NCBI RefSeq assembly: GCF_001522585.2
Contig: NZ_CP013374.1
Location: 558,001-622,000, forward strand
Length of the DNA stretch: 64,000 nucleotides
Origin: Burkholderia sp. NRF60-BP8
Lineage (GTDB): Bacteria > Pseudomonadota > Gammaproteobacteria > Burkholderiales > Burkholderiaceae
Direction of reading: 5' to 3'
The stretch's first letter is position 1, and each line of letters begins with the position of its first letter. Both the position numbers and the translations under genes were made by a program. The notes under the pieces are model-generated. The model was given only the letters and a program-made list of their open reading frames with translations, did not search any database and was not told where the DNA came from. This document shows positions 17,155-27,927 of this stretch, piece by piece.

Positions 17155-18594
17155 TCATCGCGCGTCGCCTTCCGTGTACCCGGTCGTCCCCTTCGTCTCC
17201 AGATACTCGACGAGGCCGAACTCCGCATACTCGCGGCCGTTGCCCGAACGCTTGTAGCCGCCGAACGGCGCGGCCGGGTTCCATGCCGGGTAGTTGATGT
17301 GGACGTTACCGACGCGCAACCGCGCCGCGATCCGCCGCGCGCGTTCGAGATCCTTCGACTGCACGTAGGCCGCGAGCCCGTAGACCGAATCGTTCGCGAG
17401 CGCGACGGCCTCGTCCTCGGTCCGGTAGGTCATGATCGACAACACCGGCCCGAAGATTTCCTCGGTTGCGATCGCCATGCCCGGCGCGACGTTCGAAAAC
17501 ACCGTCGGCCGCACGTAGAACCCGTCCGCGAGCCCCTCCGGCCGGCCGGGACCGCCGGCGACGAGTGTCGCACCCTCTTCGATCCCGAGGCGGATGAAAT
17601 GCTGGATGCGATCGAACTGCGTGCGGCTGACCACCGGCCCGATGCCGGTTTCCGTCGAACGCGGATCGCCGACGACCGTGCGTTCCGCTTCCCGGCGCGC
17701 CGCCTGCTCGGCCCGCGCCAGATGATCGACGTGCACCAGCATGCGCGTCGGCGCATTGCACGACTGGCCGCTGTTGCTGAAGCAACTGCGCACGCCGCGC
17801 GTGACGGCATCGTCGATGTCCGCGTCGGGCAGGATCAGGTTCGGGCTCTTGCTGCCGAGCTCCTGGTGCACGCGCTTCACGGTGTCGGCCGCCGCCTTCG
17901 CGACCTCGACGCCCGCGCGCGTCGAGCCCGTGAACGACACCATGTCGACGTCCGGATGCCGCGACAGCGCGTCGCCCACTTCATGTCCGTAGCCGTGCAC
18001 GAGGTTGAACACGCCGCGCGGCACGCCCGCTTCGTGCAGGATCTCCGCGAACAGGATCGCGCTGAACGGCGCGATCTCGCTCGGCTTGAGCACCATCGTG
18101 CAACCGGCCGCGAGCGCCGGCGCGACCTTGCACACGATCTGGTTGATCGGCCAGTTCCACGGCGTGATCAGCGCGCACACGCCGATCGGCTCGTGCGACA
18201 CCAGCAGCGAACCGGTCTGCGTGCTGAATCGGAACGACTGCAGCGCGCGGATCGTGTGCTCGAGATGCGCGGTGCCGACCGCGGCCTGCATCGCCCGCGC
18301 GAACGCGATCGGCGCACCCATCTCCTGGCTGATCGTCTGCGCGACTTCTTCGTAGCGGCGCCGGTAGATCTCGAGCACGCGCGTCAGCAACGCGACGCGC
18401 TCGTCCACCGACCAGCGCGAGTACGTGTCGAAGGCCTGCTTCGCCGCGCCGACCGCATGGTCGACATCGGCCGCGCCGCCGATCGCGAGCCGTGCATACG
18501 GCCGCGCGGTGGCCGGATCGATCACGTCGATCGATCGCGCATCGGCCGGATCGCGCCACTGGCCGTCGATATAGGACTGTTGTGACGTTCGCAT
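17155..18594 (-). CDS. NAD(P)-dependent aldehyde dehydrogenase
   Basis: 479 residues from ATG 18594, with GGAG 9-10 bp upstream. Active-site residues are in place: Cys279 in GQSCNAPTR, Glu245 in QELGSKSPN, the FTGSTR turn (221-226), and the PWNWP motif (145-149). Oxidises an aldehyde to its carboxylate. Gene order with the aminotransferase and amine permease suggests the aldehyde is made by transamination of a diamine or omega-amino acid (polyamine or gamma-aminobutyraldehyde type route). Lies 30 bp downstream of the aminotransferase. Confidence 0.92.
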   Translation of the reverse strand: MRTSQQSYIDGQWRDPADARSIDVIDPATARPYARLAIGGAADVDHAVGAAKQAFDTYSRWSVDERVALLTRVLEIYRRRYEEVAQTISQEMGAPIAFARAMQAAVGTAHLEHTIRALQSFRFSTQTGSLLVSHEPIGVCALITPWNWPINQIVCKVAPALAAGCTMVLKPSEIAPFSAILFAEILHEAGVPRGVFNLVHGYGHEVGDALSRHPDVDMVSFTGSTRAGVEVAKAAADTVKRVHQELGSKSPNLILPDADIDDAVTRGVRSCFSNSGQSCNAPTRMLVHVDHLARAEQAARREAERTVVGDPRSTETGIGPVVSRTQFDRIQHFIRLGIEEGATLVAGGPGRPEGLADGFYVRPTVFSNVAPGMAIATEEIFGPVLSIMTYRTEDEAVALANDSVYGLAAYVQSKDLERARRIAARLRVGNVHINYPAWNPAAPFGGYKRSGNGREYAEFGLVEYLETKGTTGYTEGDAR

Positions 18595-18624
18595 CGAATG
18601 CTCCTGAAATGAAGGATGCCGCAC

Positions 18625-20022
18625 TCAGCGCGTCGCCCGCGCGTAGGTCTCGACGAGGATGTCGCGGATCCGCGCGACGAACCACACGATCTCGTCGCGC
18701 GACATCACGAGCGGCGGCGAAAACTGCACGATCGGCGTGCCTTCGTGATCGACACCCGCGCGGCACAGCAGCCCCGCGTCGAAGATCGCCGGCGCGAGCA
18801 TCGTCGACACGAACGCCTGTGCGCCGATGCCGGCCGCCCAGCGGCGCGCCGCCTTGTCGGTCACGAGTTCGAGCGAGTAGTGATAGCCGTCGCCGCGCAC
18901 GTCGCCCACGCACGGCAGCTCCAGCAGCTCGTCGAGCGTCCGGCGAAACACCGCTTCGTTGTCGCGAACGTTCGCGAGCACGCCTTCGCGCTCCATGATC
19001 GCGAGGTTCGCGAGCGCGGCCGTGCACGCGACCGGATGGCCGCCGTAGGTCGCGCCGTGCAGGAACATCTGCTGCGGCCCGTCGAGCACCGTGTCGACGA
19101 CCGCATCGCTCGCGATCACGCCGCCGAGCGGCACGTAGCCCGACGCGATGCCTTTCGCGAACGTGATGATGTCCGGCTTCAACCCGTAGCGCGCCGACCC
19201 GAAGTACTCGCCGAGCCGCCCGAACCCGCAGATCACCTCGTCGGCCACGAGCAGCACGCCGTGCCGGTCGCAGATGTCGCGCAGCCCGGCCGCGTAGCCG
19301 GCCGGCGGCGTCAGGCTGCCGCCCGCGTTCTGCAACGGCTCGACGACGATCGCGGCGACCGTATCCGGCCCTTCCTGCACGATCAGCGATTCGATCTCGT
19401 CGAGCAGATGGCGTGTGAACTGCGCTTCCGTCTCGCCGGCCGGTCGGCCGTAGCGCTTCGTGTTGCCCACGTGCCGCACGCCTGACATCAGCGGCTCGAA
19501 ATGCTTGCGGAAATTCGTCATCCCGTTCAGCGCGAGCGCGCCGAACGACGTGCCGTGATACGCGACGCGCCGTGCGATGAACTTGCGCCGCTGCGGCTCG
19601 CCGCGTGCCTGGTGATACTGGCGCACCAGCTTGATCGCCGATTCGTTCGACTCCGAGCCGCTCGACGTGAAGAACACGCGGTTCAGTCCTTCCGGCGCGA
19701 GCGCCGCGAGCCGGTGCGCAAGCCGGATCGCCGGTTCGTGGCCGACGCCCCAGTTGGTCGCGAACGGCAGCCTCACCATCTGCTCGCGGATCGCATCGCC
19801 GATCTCCGCGCCGTGGCTGTAGCCGACCTGCACGCAGTAAAGCCCGGCCAGCCCGTCGAAATAGCGCTTGCCGTTGCGGTCGACGAGCCAGCAGCCTTCG
19901 CCGCGCTCGAACACGGTCAGCGCGTTCTCGCGGTATGCATCGGCATGCGTGAAGTGCATCAGCAGATGGCGCTTGCCGAGCGCCTGCAGGTCCGCATCGA
20001 GATTGACGTCAACGGCATTCAT
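18625..20022 (-). CDS. class III (omega-type) aminotransferase
   Basis: 465 residues. PLP-binding Lys290 (ITFAKGI), the DE pair 261-262 (VADEVICGFGR) and SSGSESNESAIK (120-131, phosphate binding) define a class III aminotransferase similar to SpuC/putrescine:pyruvate and beta-alanine:pyruvate enzymes. Transfers the terminal amino group of an amine or omega-amino acid to pyruvate. It is followed by an aldehyde dehydrogenase and preceded by an APC permease on the same strand, consistent with uptake, transamination and oxidation in one operon. Exact amine not determinable. Confidence 0.9.
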   Translation of the reverse strand: MNAVDVNLDADLQALGKRHLLMHFTHADAYRENALTVFERGEGCWLVDRNGKRYFDGLAGLYCVQVGYSHGAEIGDAIREQMVRLPFATNWGVGHEPAIRLAHRLAALAPEGLNRVFFTSSGSESNESAIKLVRQYHQARGEPQRRKFIARRVAYHGTSFGALALNGMTNFRKHFEPLMSGVRHVGNTKRYGRPAGETEAQFTRHLLDEIESLIVQEGPDTVAAIVVEPLQNAGGSLTPPAGYAAGLRDICDRHGVLLVADEVICGFGRLGEYFGSARYGLKPDIITFAKGIASGYVPLGGVIASDAVVDTVLDGPQQMFLHGATYGGHPVACTAALANLAIMEREGVLANVRDNEAVFRRTLDELLELPCVGDVRGDGYHYSLELVTDKAARRWAAGIGAQAFVSTMLAPAIFDAGLLCRAGVDHEGTPIVQFSPPLVMSRDEIVWFVARIRDILVETYARATR

Positions 20023-20072
20023 GGATCACTCCTCCTTCAGGGTTTCAAAACCGGCATCGCGCAGCCGGTCAT

Positions 20073-21461
20073 TCAGTTCATCGACAACGTCGGCGCCGGG
20101 CGCGTAAAGCCGCGCGTCAGCCAGACGAGCTGGCAGAGCCCGAGCGCGAGCCAGCCGATGCCGACGTAGAACGTCTGGCGCGACAGCCCGGACCAGAGCC
20201 ACACGTTCATCGCGAAGCCGATCGCCGGCATCAGGCCGTATGCAATCCAGCCCGCGGCATGGCGATGCTCGGGCCGGCCCAGATAGCTGCGCATCACGCA
20301 CAGGTTCACGATCGCGAACGCGACGAGCGCGCCGAAGCTGATCATCGTCGACGCGAGATCGAGCGTGATGAACAGCGCGGACAACGACACGACGCCGACC
20401 GCGAGCGTCGCGCGCACCGGCGTGCGCAGCCGCGCATGCAGATGGCCGAACACGCATTCGGGCAGCACGCGGTCGCGGCCCATCGCGAACAGCACGCGCG
20501 TCACGCTCGCCTGTCCGGCCATCGCGCTCGCGAAGCAGCCGGCCACGTATACCGCGACGAAGAACGCCGACAGCGTGCGGCCGCCGACCCGCCGCATCAG
20601 GTCGAGGCTCGCCGAATCGAGATCCTTGAACGCGTGCCAGTCGGGAAACACCAGTTGACCGACATACGCGATCAGCATGAACAGCAGGCCGCTTACGAGC
20701 GTGCAGAGCAGGATGGCGCGCGGCACCGTGCGCCGCGGCTCGCGCGTTTCCTCCGACAGCGTGGTGACCGCATCGAAGCCGAGGAACGACAGGCACAGGA
20801 TCGCGGCGCCGGCGAAGATCGCGCGCGCATCGCCGGACGACGGCAACGCGATGGCCGTCGATAGTCCTTCGCCCGCCGCGACGTGCGCCGACGCGATGAC
20901 GAACACCGCGATGAACACGAGCTGGCTGGCGATCAGAATCAGGTTCACGCGATTGACGAGCCGGATGCCGACGATGTTCAGCCCGGTGATCAGCGCGATG
21001 CTGCCGACGATCCACACGCTGGCCGGCACCGTCGGAAAGATCTGCTTCATGTAGATGCCGATCGCGAGGTAGCTGATCATCGGGATGAACAGGTAGTCCA
21101 TCAGCAATGCCCAGCCGACCATGAAGCCGGCCGACGTGCCGAAGTTGCGGCTCGCGAACGTGTAGGCCGACCCGGCGCTCGGCATCAGCCGCGCCATGTG
21201 GCCGTAGCTGCGCGCGGTGAACAGCATCGCGATCAGCGTGATCGCATACGCGGCCGTCAGATGCCCGTTCGTCTCGCTCGTGACGAGGCCGTAGGTCGTG
21301 AACACCGTCATCGGCAACATATACGCGAGGCCGAAGATCACCAGCGTCACGAGTCCAAGCTGGTGAGGCTTGCGTGCGTCCGTGTGGCCGCGCTCCACGT
21401 ACGCCTCGAACACGTGCGTCGCGGCGGCTGATGCGGTTCGACCTGGCCTGTCGTTGTCCAT
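20073..21461 (-). CDS. APC superfamily amino acid/amine permease
   Basis: 462 residues with about 12 predicted transmembrane segments. The early PHQLGLVTLVIFGLAYMLPMTVFTTYG and GSAYTFASRNFG blocks and ASVTRVLFAMGRDRVLPE after TM8 are typical of the PuuP/amino-acid transporter branch of the APC superfamily. Inner-membrane importer, likely for the amine degraded by the two downstream enzymes. The 50-bp gap to the aminotransferase fits co-transcription. Confidence 0.88.
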   Translation of the reverse strand: MDNDRPGRTASAAATHVFEAYVERGHTDARKPHQLGLVTLVIFGLAYMLPMTVFTTYGLVTSETNGHLTAAYAITLIAMLFTARSYGHMARLMPSAGSAYTFASRNFGTSAGFMVGWALLMDYLFIPMISYLAIGIYMKQIFPTVPASVWIVGSIALITGLNIVGIRLVNRVNLILIASQLVFIAVFVIASAHVAAGEGLSTAIALPSSGDARAIFAGAAILCLSFLGFDAVTTLSEETREPRRTVPRAILLCTLVSGLLFMLIAYVGQLVFPDWHAFKDLDSASLDLMRRVGGRTLSAFFVAVYVAGCFASAMAGQASVTRVLFAMGRDRVLPECVFGHLHARLRTPVRATLAVGVVSLSALFITLDLASTMISFGALVAFAIVNLCVMRSYLGRPEHRHAAGWIAYGLMPAIGFAMNVWLWSGLSRQTFYVGIGWLALGLCQLVWLTRGFTRPAPTLSMN

Positions 21462-21712
21462 GCTGTCCTCACGTGGGTGGCGTCCATGACTTCAACACGC
21501 GTGCGTCCGGCGCGGCCGGCGGAGCACGACTGGAAGAAAGTGTGGTGCGCCAAAAAATCGACGACGAATGAGAAAAGCGGACGTAATCGAGGGATATTTC
21601 CGGACACACGGTCGGGCATCGTGCCGCGCCGCCCTGCATGCTGCTGTGCGGCACTGGCGTTTCGCGGACAATCCGGCTATGTTCGGTGCGACCCCGTCAC
21701 CGCATCGGCACC

Positions 21713-22807
21713 ATGAACAGTCGTTCCCAACGAAACCAGAGCCGCGCCGAACGCAGCCTGCGTTCGGCGCTCGGCCTCGCGCGCCCGGCCGGACGCCAGG
21801 AGGACATTCCCGCCACGGTTCACGCGATCGCGGTCGCGCTGGACGAGTGCCGCGTGCGGCACATCGACGGCGCCGCGCTGCTCGAAGGCACCGGGCTCGG
21901 CGCGGACGAAGTCGCATCGCCGAACCTGCACGTGAATCGGGGCCAGGAGCAACGTTGCTTTCGCAACCTGTTGCGCTGCAGCGGCGTGCCGTCGATCGGG
22001 CTGTCGATCGGCGCGCGGCTGCATGTGTCGACGCTGGGTCTCGCCGGCTACGCGATGCTGATCAGCGGCTCCGTGATCCAGGCGTTCCGCTGCATGGGCC
22101 AGTTTCCGCTGTTCATGGGGCTGTATTTCGACGTGCGCATCGACGCGCATGCCGGCGGCATGAGCGTGACCATCGGCCGCTACAACGGCGAGCCCGATCT
22201 CGAGGTGTTTCAGGTCGACATGTGCCTGTCGAGCCTGCGCCTGATCGTGTCCGATCTCGTCGGCAAGCCGGTGTGGCCCGAGCAGGTGCAGCTCGCGCGC
22301 CGCACGCCGCGCAATGCGGCCGACTACGCGCGCCACTTCGGCTGCCCGGTCGTCTTCAATGCGGCCGACAACCGGCTCGTGTTCACGTCGGTGAACGGCA
22401 CCGAAGCGCCGCGCCTGGCGAACGAAGTCAGCTTCAATGCGCTGCACGGCCAGTGCGAAGTGCTCGAACGGCAGTGGGCCGCGTCGGTCGGCACGCGTTT
22501 CGCCGATCGCGCGAAGGAGTTGATGGCGCGCGACCTCGCGCGTTTCAAGTCGATGACGGCGCTCGCCAGCGCGCTGCATCTGACCGAACGCACGCTGCGC
22601 AGGCGGCTCGACAAGGACGGCATCACGTTCCAGTCGCTGCTCGACGACGTGCGTCGCGACGAAGCCGTGCGGTTGCTCGACGATCATGCGTTGACCGTCG
22701 CCGCGATCGCCGAGCGGCTCGGCTACAGCGAGCCGCGCAGCTTTCGTCACGCGTACCGGCGCTGGACCGGCAAGACGCCGCGGTCGGCGTCGGATGTCGA
22801 CGCGTGA
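21713..22807 (+). CDS. AraC family transcriptional regulator
   Basis: 364 residues from ATG 21713; the frame is open further upstream without a better start. The N-terminal part is an AraC-type arabinose-binding-like domain (about residues 40-230). The C-terminal double helix-turn-helix is clear: LASALHLTERTLRRRLDKDGITFQSLL and VAAIAERLGYSEPRSFRHAYRRWTGKTP. Same architecture as OruR/ArgR-like regulators of amino-acid use. Divergent from the amine-catabolism operon, hence its probable activator. Confidence 0.9.
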   Translation: MNSRSQRNQSRAERSLRSALGLARPAGRQEDIPATVHAIAVALDECRVRHIDGAALLEGTGLGADEVASPNLHVNRGQEQRCFRNLLRCSGVPSIGLSIGARLHVSTLGLAGYAMLISGSVIQAFRCMGQFPLFMGLYFDVRIDAHAGGMSVTIGRYNGEPDLEVFQVDMCLSSLRLIVSDLVGKPVWPEQVQLARRTPRNAADYARHFGCPVVFNAADNRLVFTSVNGTEAPRLANEVSFNALHGQCEVLERQWAASVGTRFADRAKELMARDLARFKSMTALASALHLTERTLRRRLDKDGITFQSLLDDVRRDEAVRLLDDHALTVAAIAERLGYSEPRSFRHAYRRWTGKTPRSASDVDA

Positions 22808-23470
22808 CCCGATGCGCTACCGCTTCGCCCGGCTTTCGAGGATTCGGCATCACGCTTCGGTGAACGCACTGCCGGCCGCAGCGACGAGCCCGGCATCGCG
22901 CGATAACGATTTCATGTAGCGAAACCGCTCGCGCATCGCCCGTCGCTACGCAGGTTTCGCCCACTGATTCGGTCTTCGAATCAATTTCCATGCACGTCGC
23001 GCCACCCTATCGCACGACCGGCGACGCATCGCCGCGATCGTTCCCCACGGTAGACGCAATTATTTGATTGCTCTATACTCGCCTCAACTTCATCACAAAA
23101 CGCATGATCTCGTGCGCAACGTGATGTCATTTCGCACTTCGTTGCGCATGCATCCGTTTCGCCACGTCAAAAGGGGCCACCGGCCCCAGCGGTCGGCATC
23201 GAGCCGCCCGCATCCATGCCGCCTTCACGAGGCGGCGCCCTGCTCGAACGCGCCTCGTCGTTACGGCGCCGCCGGGCTGAACCTGACAATCAGACGAACG
23301 CGTCGTCGCGTTCACCCGACCGCCAGCCGCACCTCGGTGCAGCCGGCAGCACTGTTTCCGTCAGTTCAATCGCGGCCATGCCGGGATCACGAACTTCCAT
23401 CGCGACGCCATTCGGCGTCATCGCGGCGTGCGCGTGCGCGCGCCGCACCGGATTGAGGAGGCGTATCTTC
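22808..23470. other. long intergenic region before the osmoprotectant operon
   Basis: About 660 bp. It contains a compact inverted repeat GGGGCC-ACC-GGCCCC at 23173-23187 and a locally AT-rich patch around 23055-23110 that could hold a promoter. Open frames crossing it have no conserved motif. The last 20 bp carry the ribosome-binding site of the permease gene (GAGGAG, 23455-23460). Confidence 0.5.
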
Positions 23471-24187
23471 ATGACTCGACGCACTGTCCAGCTGGTGGGC
23501 AGCCTGGTGGCAATCATCGCAGCGGGATGGGCATTGGCGCGCGGCATCGGCGCCGACACGTTCCATCAGCGCTCGGACGATCTCGCCTACTACGCGGGCC
23601 AGCACATGCTGCTGGTCGCCTATTCGATGACACTGGCCATCGCCGTCGGCGTGCCGGCCGGCGTGCTGCTGAGCCGGCCGCGATTCCGGCATCAGGCCGA
23701 GCGTTTCATGCAGGTCTTCAACATCGGCAACACGATCCCGTCGCTCGCCGTGCTGGCCATCGCGCTCGGCATCTTCGGCATCGGCGACGTGCCCGCGATC
23801 GTCGCGCTGTTCCTCGCGTCGCTCCTGCCCGTCACGCGCAATGCGTACGAAGGCATGAAGAACGTGCCCGCCGCGCTGCGCGAAGCCGCCAAGGGCATCG
23901 GCATGACCGGCTGGCAGTCGCTGATTCGCGTGGAACTGCCCCACGCGCTGCCGATCATCGTCGGCGGCGTGCGCACCGCGCTCGCGATCAACGTCGGGAC
24001 GGCGCCGCTCGCCTATCTGATCGGTGCGGACAGCCTCGGCTCGCTGATCTTCCCCGGCATCTACCTCGACAACCAGCCGCTGCTGCTGCTCGGCGCGTCG
24101 CTCACCGCGATCCTCGCACTGGTGCTGGACGGCGTCGTCGCGGCCGGCAGCCGTCACTGGCTCGCACGCCACGGAGGCGCCGCATGA
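23471..24187 (+). CDS. osmoprotectant ABC transporter permease (OpuCB/YehY-like)
   Basis: 238 residues from ATG 23471, 10 bp after GAGGAG. One BPD transmembrane domain with the OpuC/OsmU-type signature FNIGNTIPSLAVLAIALGIFGIG and the EAA loop NVPAALREAAKGIGMTGWQSLIRVELP. Inner-membrane pore subunit for glycine betaine/choline-like solutes. First gene of a four-gene operon; its stop overlaps the next start (ATGA). Confidence 0.88.
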   Translation: MTRRTVQLVGSLVAIIAAGWALARGIGADTFHQRSDDLAYYAGQHMLLVAYSMTLAIAVGVPAGVLLSRPRFRHQAERFMQVFNIGNTIPSLAVLAIALGIFGIGDVPAIVALFLASLLPVTRNAYEGMKNVPAALREAAKGIGMTGWQSLIRVELPHALPIIVGGVRTALAINVGTAPLAYLIGADSLGSLIFPGIYLDNQPLLLLGASLTAILALVLDGVVAAGSRHWLARHGGAA

Positions 24188-25095
24188 CGCTTCGACGCAT
24201 CCTTCGATCGCTCGCGCGCCTGGGCATCGCCGGCGCGCTGTGCGTCGCGGCCGGCACACCGGCATTCGCCGCGAAGCTCGTGCTGGGCGCGAAGAACTTC
24301 ACCGAGCAATACGTGCTGGCGGAACTCACGTCGCAATACCTGCGCTCGCGCGGCTATGACGTCGAAGTCCGCGCCGGCCTCGGCAGTACGCTCGCACGCA
24401 GCGCGCTGGAGAACGGCCAGTTCGACCTGATGTGGGATTACACGGGCACCGCGGCGCTCGTTTACAACAAGATCCAGGACAAGCTGTCGCCCGACGAAAT
24501 GTACCGACGCGTCAAGGCGCGCGACGTGCCGCGCGGGCTCGTGTGGCTCGATGCGTCGCCGCTCAACGACACCTACGCGATCGGCCTGCCGAGCCGGCTC
24601 GCGCAGGTTACCGGCATCCGGACGGTGTCGCAGCTCGCCGAGCATCTGAAGCACGATCCGGCCGCGAAGCATTACGTATTCGGCATGGACGCGGAATTCG
24701 CGAACCGTCCCGACGGCCTGAAGCCGCTGCTCGCCGCCTACGGCATGCAGTTCAGCCGCGCTCAACTGAAACAGATGGATCCGGGGCTCGTCTATACGGC
24801 CCTGCACAACGACCAGTTGCAGATCGGCCTCGTCTACACGACCGACGGACGCGTGAAGGGCTTCGGCATCGTGCCGCTCGAGGACGACAGGCACTTCTTC
24901 CCGCCGTACAACGCGACGCCCGTGGTCCGCCAGGCCACGCTGGAGCGCAATCCGAAGCTCGCGACGCAACTCAACGCGCTGTCGGCCGTGCTCGACAACG
25001 ACGCGATGCAGGCGATGGCCAAGGCGGTCGATCTCGACGGCCGATCGCCGCGCGACGTCGCCGATGCGTTCCTGCGCGCCCACCCGCTACCTTGA
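24184..25095 (+). CDS. osmoprotectant ABC transporter substrate-binding protein (OpuAC/OsmX-like)
   Basis: 303 residues with a signal peptide ending near AGTPAFAA (residue 30). The mature start KLVLGAKNFTEQYVLAELTSQYL is the hallmark of the glycine betaine/choline OpuAC (PF04069) family; GQFDLMWDYTGTA and LQIGLVYTTDGR are further family blocks. Periplasmic receptor for quaternary amines. Overlaps the first permease by 4 bp and is followed by the second permease after 10 bp. Confidence 0.9.
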   Translation: MTLRRILRSLARLGIAGALCVAAGTPAFAAKLVLGAKNFTEQYVLAELTSQYLRSRGYDVEVRAGLGSTLARSALENGQFDLMWDYTGTAALVYNKIQDKLSPDEMYRRVKARDVPRGLVWLDASPLNDTYAIGLPSRLAQVTGIRTVSQLAEHLKHDPAAKHYVFGMDAEFANRPDGLKPLLAAYGMQFSRAQLKQMDPGLVYTALHNDQLQIGLVYTTDGRVKGFGIVPLEDDRHFFPPYNATPVVRQATLERNPKLATQLNALSAVLDNDAMQAMAKAVDLDGRSPRDVADAFLRAHPLP

Positions 25096-25105
25096 AGGAG
25101 GACCG

Positions 25106-25755
25106 ATGAGCGTATTCGACTATCTCGCTTCGAGCTGGCCCGAGCTGCTGCAGCTCACGCTGCAGCACGTATGGCTCGTCGCGATCGCCGTGGGCTGCGC
25201 GATCGTCGCCGGCGTACCGCTCGGTATCCTGATCAATCGTCACGACTGGCTCGCGGGCCCGCTGCTCGGCCTCGCCACGCTCGTGCTCACGCTGCCGTCC
25301 ATCGCGCTGTTCGGCCTGATGATCCCGTTCTTCTCGCGCTTCGGCCAGGGTATCGGCGCCGCGCCCGCGATCACCGCCGTGTTCCTCTACTCGCTGCTGC
25401 CGATCATGCGCAACACCTACCTCGCATTGCACAACGTGGATGCGGGGATCAAGGAAGCCGGCACCGGCATCGGCATGACGTCGTGGCAGCGCCTGCGTCT
25501 CGTCGACTTGCCGCTGGCGGTGCCCGTGATTCTCGCGGGCGTGCGCACCGCCGTCGTGATGAACATCGGCGTGATGACGATCGCCGCCGTGATCGGCGCG
25601 GGCGGCCTCGGCACGCTGATCCTGCGTGCGATCGGGCAGAGCAGCATGATGAAACTGCTGGTGGGCGCGGTGCTCGTGAGCCTGCTCGCGATCGTCGCCG
25701 ACCGGCTGCTGCAGATGCTGCAACGTGCATTGACACCGAAGGGAGTGCAGAAGAC

Positions 25756-25759
<4 letters not shown>
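25106..25759 (+). CDS. osmoprotectant ABC transporter permease (OpuCD/YehW-like)
   Basis: 217 residues, ATG at 25106 five bases after a strong AAGGAGG. Contains TLPSIALFGLMIPFF and the EAA loop NVDAGIKEAGTGIGMTSWQRLRLVDLP. Pairs with the first permease to form a heterodimeric channel, the split-permease arrangement of OpuC and OsmU systems. Stop overlaps the ATPase start (ATGA). Confidence 0.88.
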
Positions 25760-26931
<1,172 letters not shown>

Positions 26932-27267
26932 GTCGCGCCGGGGCCGGCGCTGCGTCGCACCGGCATCGGGAAACGAACCGAATCGATGCCGCCCGTTGCA
27001 GAAAAGGACGGTCGTATTCGTTCGGATCGTGCAATCGAAAATCTGCAGCCCGAACGAATCGCGAATTGAATTGAATCGACACGGGCGATCGGCTGTCGTA
27101 CGGCCCGACGCCACCGCGCAAACCGGGCGAACTGTGCGAGCCGTGCTGCCGTGCGTCGATGCGGCGTGGGTCGTGCGCAAAGTGCGGCTCAGCGACGGCC
27201 GGCTGACGCGGGTCGAACAGGCGCGCATTGGCAAGTTGAAGGCGCCGGCGCGCCGAATCGGCAAACG
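26932..27267. other. intergenic region, convergent gene ends
   Basis: About 335 bp between the osmoprotectant operon stop and the stop of the facing secreted-protein gene. An AT-richer patch near 27045-27080 stands out, but no clear terminator hairpin with a T-run was found. Open frames here lack conserved motifs. Confidence 0.5.
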
Positions 27268-27645
27268 TCAGCGCAGCGGCGCGCGGATCTTTCCGTCGAC
27301 CTTCAACGTGCGCCGCTCGCGCGCGGCCTCGTATTCGACCGTCTGCGCGGGCGTGACCGCGCCGTAGGATCGTCCGTTCACATAGACGACCCCGTCGCGC
27401 AACTCGACCCGGTCGCCGTCGACGATCGCGGTGGCCCGGCCGCCCTGCAACACCGCGCCCGAACAGCCGGCGGTCGAGAAGCTGCGGATCGACGCGCCCG
27501 GCATCGCGACGTTCCCGCCACCGCGATCCGCCGCATGCGCGGCGCTGCACGGCGGCGCATCCATGGTGCCGGCCGCGTGGAGCGGCGGCGCCCCGATGCC
27601 GCCCCCGGCAAGCAACGCGATCATCGTCGGCAACAGCTTGTTCAT
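27268..27645 (-). CDS. small secreted protein of unknown function
   Basis: 125 residues from ATG 27645, with a signal peptide (MNKLLPTMIALLAGGGIGAPPLHA). The mature part has two Cys (CSAAHAADRGGG, TAGCSGAV), which may form a disulfide in the periplasm, then a short beta-rich segment (RATAIVDGDRVELRDGVVYVNGRSYG). No family recognised. The frame continues upstream, but the signal peptide supports this start. Divergent from the MarR-GNAT gene. Confidence 0.6.
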   Translation of the reverse strand: MNKLLPTMIALLAGGGIGAPPLHAAGTMDAPPCSAAHAADRGGGNVAMPGASIRSFSTAGCSGAVLQGGRATAIVDGDRVELRDGVVYVNGRSYGAVTPAQTVEYEAARERRTLKVDGKIRAPLR

Positions 27646-27865
27646 GGCGATCTCCGTAGTCCGCGGTCGTCGATCGACGATCGGCCGGCGATCCTGCCCG
27701 CAGATCGACCGGTCCGCCCAGTATGCGGCCGCTTCTCCATGCCCGGCCATCCGCTTCAATACCAGTCGCGCCCCGCCCCGGTTCGCCCCCCGCGCCTCGT
27801 CCGGTTGACCGTCGACCGCACGGAAGCACCGCCCCCGAAACACCGGCGCGCCCTCAAAATCCGCC

Positions 27866-27894
27866 TTGCCAAGGTTGCGACCCGCAACTATTAT
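27866..27894 (+). promoter_or_regulatory. sigma70-type promoter of the MarR-GNAT gene
   Basis: -35 TTGCCA at 27866-27871 and -10 TATTAT at 27889-27894, with the optimal 17-bp spacer. Transcription would start near 27901, about 27 bp before the ATG at 27928. The -10 box lies between two matching palindromes at 27874-27888 and 27898-27910. Confidence 0.7.
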
Positions 27895-27910
27895 TGATTG
27901 CGATACGCAA
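27874..27910. promoter_or_regulatory. paired operators overlapping the MarR-GNAT promoter
   Basis: Two near-identical palindromes, GTTGCG-ACC-CGCAAC (27874-27888) and TTGCG-ATA-CGCAA (27898-27910), with centres 23 bp apart, about two helical turns. The first covers the spacer, the second the start site. This is the arrangement expected for autorepression by two MarR dimers on the same DNA face. Confidence 0.65.
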
Positions 27911-27927
27911 CCTTTCAGGAGCCGTTC

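Noticed and set aside
23173..23187. GGGGCC-ACC-GGCCCC repeat as a terminator or attenuator
   Set aside because: Short, without T-run, and about 280 bp before the operon start; GC-rich chance repeats of this size are expected.
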